Of a DNA stretch of 64,000 bases, positions 60,988 to 64,000 are shown piece after piece. The first letter of the stretch is position 1; the number at the start of each line of letters is the position of its first letter. The position numbers and the translations under genes are program-made. Below the pieces are notes generated by a model. It was not told where the DNA came from, ran no database searches, and saw only the letters and a list, made by a program, of their open reading frames with translations. The DNA comes from Pseudomonas parafulva (GTDB taxonomy: Bacteria > Pseudomonadota > Gammaproteobacteria > Pseudomonadales > Pseudomonadaceae), in the NCBI RefSeq assembly GCF_000800255.1, contig NZ_CP009747.1, positions 2,790,001 through 2,854,000 of the forward strand. The letters are read 5' to 3'.

Positions 60988-62139
60988 CTATCGGACGGCG
61001 CTGGCCGCAGCGATGCACGGCGACACGAACAACTCACCCCGCCAAGCGCCCGTGAGCGTTTTGCCTGCCACCACTAGCCACAAAATTGCCAGCATGCCCA
61101 CCAACACCTGCCCGGCGACCATGAAAAAGCCCAGTCCCAACCACTCAGCCAATTTCAACGTGGCCAGGCTGTAGACACCCAACGGAAAGGTGAATCCCCA
61201 CCAGCCCAAGTTGAACGGCATTCCGTGGCGCAGGTAACGCACGGTGATCAACACGGCCGTCAGCAACCACCACAGGCCTGCCCCCCACAGCACCATTCCG
61301 GCCACCAGTCCCAGCCCCCGCGCCACCTCGCCCATCGCTCCAAGGCCATTGGCGGCGAATACACCCGGCGCATCACCGCCAAGCAGCAGCATGCCCAACG
61401 CGCCGGTACCGATGGGGCCCAAGGCCAGCCAACTGGACGCCGCCATGTTGGCCGGCGGCAACTTGTGCAGCGCCATGCGCAACATCAGGATGGTCAGGAT
61501 GCTAAATGCCACCGGCAGCGACACCGCCCACATGACGTAACTGGTGACCAGCACCAGAAACTGGGCCTGAGGGTCGGCCAGGTGCGGCACCAGCAGGCCG
61601 CCGCTGGCTGCGGCCACCTCGGCCGCCACCACCGGCAGCAGCCAGACGGCGGTCATTTGGTCGATGCTGTGTTCCTGACGGGTGAACATCAGGTAGGGAA
61701 TGGCCACGCCACACAGCAGCGCGAGGGCCACATCCAGCCACCATAGCGCCTCGATCCACGGCAGCAGGCCTTCGCCCCAGCGCGCCAGGCCGAACACCAG
61801 GCCGCCGTTGAGGATGGTCGCCAGCCCCATGGGGATGGTGCCGAAGAACATCGAGACCGTGGAATGGCCGAATATCCGCCGCGCTTCGTCGAAGAACAGC
61901 AGCCAGCGGGCGCTGTACAGCACGCAGAACACGATGAACAGCGCGACCGTCAACCACCACAGCGCCTCGGCGAGCCCCAGCAACGCCGATACCTGCACCT
62001 GCCGCAGGGCCAGAGCCAGCACGCCGGTGCCCATGGTCGCGGCAAACCAGTTGGGGGTGAACTGGCGAATCACTTCCAGGGGGTGGGCCAGGCGCTGGAA
62101 GGGTCGCAAGGACCGAGCACGGGTGTGAGGGCAAGACAT
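60988..62139 (-). CDS. TDT/SLAC1 family transporter (TehA-like)
   Basis: A 383-residue membrane protein with ten helices. The family start is seen in FTPNWFAATMGTGVLALALR; other typical parts are FFGTIPMGLATILNGGLVFG, the LGPIGTGALGMLLLGG segment and FNLGWWGFTFPLGVYSLATL. TDT proteins carry C4-dicarboxylates, sulfite or tellurite. It is divergent from the sensor kinase gene at 62351; the 211-bp gap between them has operator-like dyads. Confidence 0.87.
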   Translation of the reverse strand: MSCPHTRARSLRPFQRLAHPLEVIRQFTPNWFAATMGTGVLALALRQVQVSALLGLAEALWWLTVALFIVFCVLYSARWLLFFDEARRIFGHSTVSMFFGTIPMGLATILNGGLVFGLARWGEGLLPWIEALWWLDVALALLCGVAIPYLMFTRQEHSIDQMTAVWLLPVVAAEVAAASGGLLVPHLADPQAQFLVLVTSYVMWAVSLPVAFSILTILMLRMALHKLPPANMAASSWLALGPIGTGALGMLLLGGDAPGVFAANGLGAMGEVARGLGLVAGMVLWGAGLWWLLTAVLITVRYLRHGMPFNLGWWGFTFPLGVYSLATLKLAEWLGLGFFMVAGQVLVGMLAILWLVVAGKTLTGAWRGELFVSPCIAAASAVR

Positions 62140-62187
62140 GAGCGATTCCTCGGATAAGGTGAAATCATCTTATGCTCGCCAGGAATA

Positions 62188-62233
62188 TCTATATAACGGG
62201 TATTTTCTCTATCTGTTATCTGTTTTACAGATA
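62188..62233. promoter_or_regulatory. AT-rich control region between the TDT transporter and sensor kinase genes
   Basis: TCTATATAAC (62188-62197) is the exact complement of the decamer before the GntR gene. A perfect dyad TATCTGT-TTT-ACAGATA covers 62217-62233, with an extra direct half site ATCTGT at 62211-62216. No gene is seen in the 62140-62350 gap. Confidence 0.5.
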
Positions 62234-62350
62234 TAAAACCCAGAGGATCGTGCGACTCGTTGCCACTGCGACCATCGTCTGCGCTGACGAAACCGCCCTG
62301 CTCGTGCCAGACTGCTCGGGACCGCGTTTCCCTCTTGCTGCGGAGTTTGC

Positions 62351-64000
62351 ATGTCGTTGTCCAGTGGGCTGATCGCCGTGGTCGCCCTGGCCTATATGGC
62401 CATCATGTTCGCCATCGCCTTCTACGGCGACCGTCGCAGCACCCCGCTGCCGCCGCGCCTGCGCGCCTGGGTATACAGCCTGTCCCTGGCGGTGTACTGC
62501 ACCAGCTGGACCTTCTTCGGCGCAGTCGGCCAGGCCGCCGAGCAGCTCTGGGCCTTCCTGCCCATCTACCTGGGCCCGGTGCTGCTGCTGATTTTCGCTC
62601 CCTGGGTGCTGCAGAAGATGGTGCTGATCAGCAAACAGCAGAACATCACCTCCATCGCCGACTTCATTGCCGCGCGCTACGGCAAGTCGCAGACCCTTGC
62701 TGTGGTGGTTGCCCTGATCTGTCTGGTTGGCGTGCTGCCCTACATCGCCCTGCAGCTCAAGGGCATCGTGCTGGGCGTCAACCTGCTGATCGGCGCCAAT
62801 GCCGATGCCACCGGCACACGCGTGCAGGACACCGCACTGGTGGTGTCACTGGTGCTGGCGCTGTTCGCCATCGTCTTCGGCACGCGCAGCCTGGACGTCA
62901 CCGAACACCACCGCGGCATGGTGCTGGCCATCGCCTTCGAGTCGATGATCAAGCTGCTGGCCTTCCTCGCCGTCGGCGCCTTCGTAGTGTTCAACCTGTA
63001 CGACGGTGTCGACGACCTGTTCAGCCAGGCGCGACAGTCAATGCACCTGGAGCGATACTGGCAGGAAACCATCAACTGGCCGTCGATGGTGGTGCAGACC
63101 GCCGTGGCGATGATGGCGATCATCTGCCTGCCGCGACAGTTTCACGTCACCGTGGTGGAGAACATCGAGCCGCAGGACATGCGCCTGGCGCGCTGGGTGT
63201 TCCCTCTGTATCTGGTGCTGGCCGCGCTGTTCGTGGTGCCGATCGCCTTGGCCGGACAAATGCTGTTGCCGGGCACGGTGATGTCCGACTCCTTCGTCAT
63301 CAGCCTGCCGCTGGCCGAAGCCCATCCCAGCCTGGCATTGCTGGCGTTCATCGGCGGCGCCTCGGCCGCCACCGGCATGGTCATCGTCGAGGCCGTGGCG
63401 CTGTCGACCATGGTCTCCAACGACATGCTGCTGCCCTGGCTGCTGCGCCGCAACAACGCCGAGCGGCCGTTCGAAGCCTTCCGCCACTGGATGCTCTCGG
63501 TACGCCGGGTCACCATCGTGGTCATCCTGCTGCTGGCGTATGTCAGCTACCGACTGCTGGGTTCCACCGCAAGCCTGGCGACCATCGGCCAGATCGCCTT
63601 CGCCGCCGTTACCCAACTGACCCCAGCGATGCTCGGCGCTTTGTACTGGAAGCAGGCCAATCGGCGCGGCGTGTTCGCAGGACTGGCCGCCGGGATTTTC
63701 CTGTGGTTCTACACCTTGGTACTGCCCATCGCCGCGCACAGCCTGGACTGGTCGCTGCAGCTGTTTCCGGGCCTGGCGTGGTTGCACGGCAACCCGCTGA
63801 ACCTGCCCATCAGCCCGCTGACGCAAGGCGTGGTGCTGTCGCTGGCGGGCAACTTCACCCTGTTCGCCTGGGTGTCGATCCTCTCGCGCACACGGGTGTC
63901 CGAGCACTGGCAGGCCGGTCGCTTCATCGGTCAGCAGACCAGCGCCCGACCCAGTGGGCGCACACTGCTGGCGGTGCAGATCGACGACCTGCTCAACCTC
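62351..64000 (+). CDS. MxtR/CrbS-like sensor histidine kinase with SSS-transporter sensor domain (3' truncated)
   Basis: Open from ATG 62351 (GGAG 6 nt upstream) through the window end: 550 codons visible. The N-terminal part is a 12-13 helix sodium:solute symporter-like domain (MSLSSGLIAVVALAYMAIMF, CTSWTFFGAVGQAAEQLWAF, ISKQQNITSIADFIAARYGK, SLDVTEHHRGMVLAIAFES). Such SSS domains are fused to kinases in CbrA and MxtR/CrbS; PAS, HisKA, ATPase and often receiver domains should follow outside the window. Length, gene context and remembered P. aeruginosa PA3271 synteny favour MxtR/CrbS, which with ErdR/CrbR controls acetate uptake and acetyl-CoA synthetase genes. CbrA is the main alternative. 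Confidence 0.85.
   Translation, partial: MSLSSGLIAVVALAYMAIMFAIAFYGDRRSTPLPPRLRAWVYSLSLAVYCTSWTFFGAVGQAAEQLWAFLPIYLGPVLLLIFAPWVLQKMVLISKQQNITSIADFIAARYGKSQTLAVVVALICLVGVLPYIALQLKGIVLGVNLLIGANADATGTRVQDTALVVSLVLALFAIVFGTRSLDVTEHHRGMVLAIAFESMIKLLAFLAVGAFVVFNLYDGVDDLFSQARQSMHLERYWQETINWPSMVVQTAVAMMAIICLPRQFHVTVVENIEPQDMRLARWVFPLYLVLAALFVVPIALAGQMLLPGTVMSDSFVISLPLAEAHPSLALLAFIGGASAATGMVIVEAVALSTMVSNDMLLPWLLRRNNAERPFEAFRHWMLSVRRVTIVVILLLAYVSYRLLGSTASLATIGQIAFAAVTQLTPAMLGALYWKQANRRGVFAGLAAGIFLWFYTLVLPIAAHSLDWSLQLFPGLAWLHGNPLNLPISPLTQGVVLSLAGNFTLFAWVSILSRTRVSEHWQAGRFIGQQTSARPSGRTLLAVQIDDLLNL

Noticed and set aside
1..64000. CRISPR arrays, insertion sequences, prophage or integrase genes, rRNA genes
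   Set aside because: None seen: no regularly spaced direct repeats, no transposase or integrase motifs, no rRNA sequence.

Overview
The window is chromosomal DNA of a Pseudomonas, most likely of the P. putida group. The evidence is high GC coding DNA, the betX-yjcH/actP-GH17 cluster, a third CsrA-type regulator (RsmI), and the order lpxL-minC-minD-minE-rluA-M18 peptidase-GntR/ABC operon-quinone reductase-prc-EAL/GGDEF. From memory this order matches P. aeruginosa about PA3234-PA3271 and P. putida about PP_1695-PP_1750; no search was run. The window holds mostly core genome, with one clearly foreign patch at about 42.5-44.6 kb. No IS element, prophage or CRISPR array was seen.

Left part (1-11.3 kb): the end of an M42 peptidase of the NAGGN osmoprotectant system, a YheU protein overlapping rsmI, an SDR, the acetate uptake pair yjcH-actP, the orphan betaine-binding protein BetX, a membrane GH17 enzyme, and a catabolic IclR/amidase/MFS cluster with a dyad operator candidate.

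Envelope and division part (11.3-23 kb): an alpha/beta hydrolase overlapping a MlaA-like protein without a lipobox, a patatin, LpxL, MinCDE, RluA, an M18 aminopeptidase and a large MscS-type channel. From 23 to 29.2 kb a HutC-type GntR regulator faces a six-gene operon: binding protein, phosphodiesterase, two permeases, ATPase and HAD hydrolase. Two operator-like sites lie between them. This looks like a scavenging system for a phosphorylated or phosphonate compound.

Middle part (29.3-37.8 kb): quinone reductase, Prc/AlgO, an EAL-CBS-GGDEF protein, a small HTH pair with its own dyad operator, a YkvA-like protein with a striking inverted pair of perfect DnaA boxes just upstream, a lipoprotein FKBP isomerase and a LysR regulator. 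At 37.9-44.6 kb there is a type VI secretion cargo module: an Eag chaperone and a prePAAR/PAAR-Rhs effector with an AT-rich, unrecognised toxin tip, followed by immunity and orphan genes. Next come a ParD-like/methionine aminopeptidase pair and a DUF1266/J-domain/HscC chaperone module.

Right part (50.9-64 kb): tRNA-Asp and tRNA-Val with a stable-RNA promoter, rdgC, a BASS transporter, a guanidine-II riboswitch in front of the guanidinium exporter gene, an LplT-acyltransferase fusion, an HBM-type chemoreceptor with a FliA-like promoter, a GntR/MFS/amidohydrolase cluster, a TDT transporter, and the first 550 codons of an MxtR/CrbS-like sensor kinase. The regulator that family members use to control acetate uptake is therefore on the same segment as actP.
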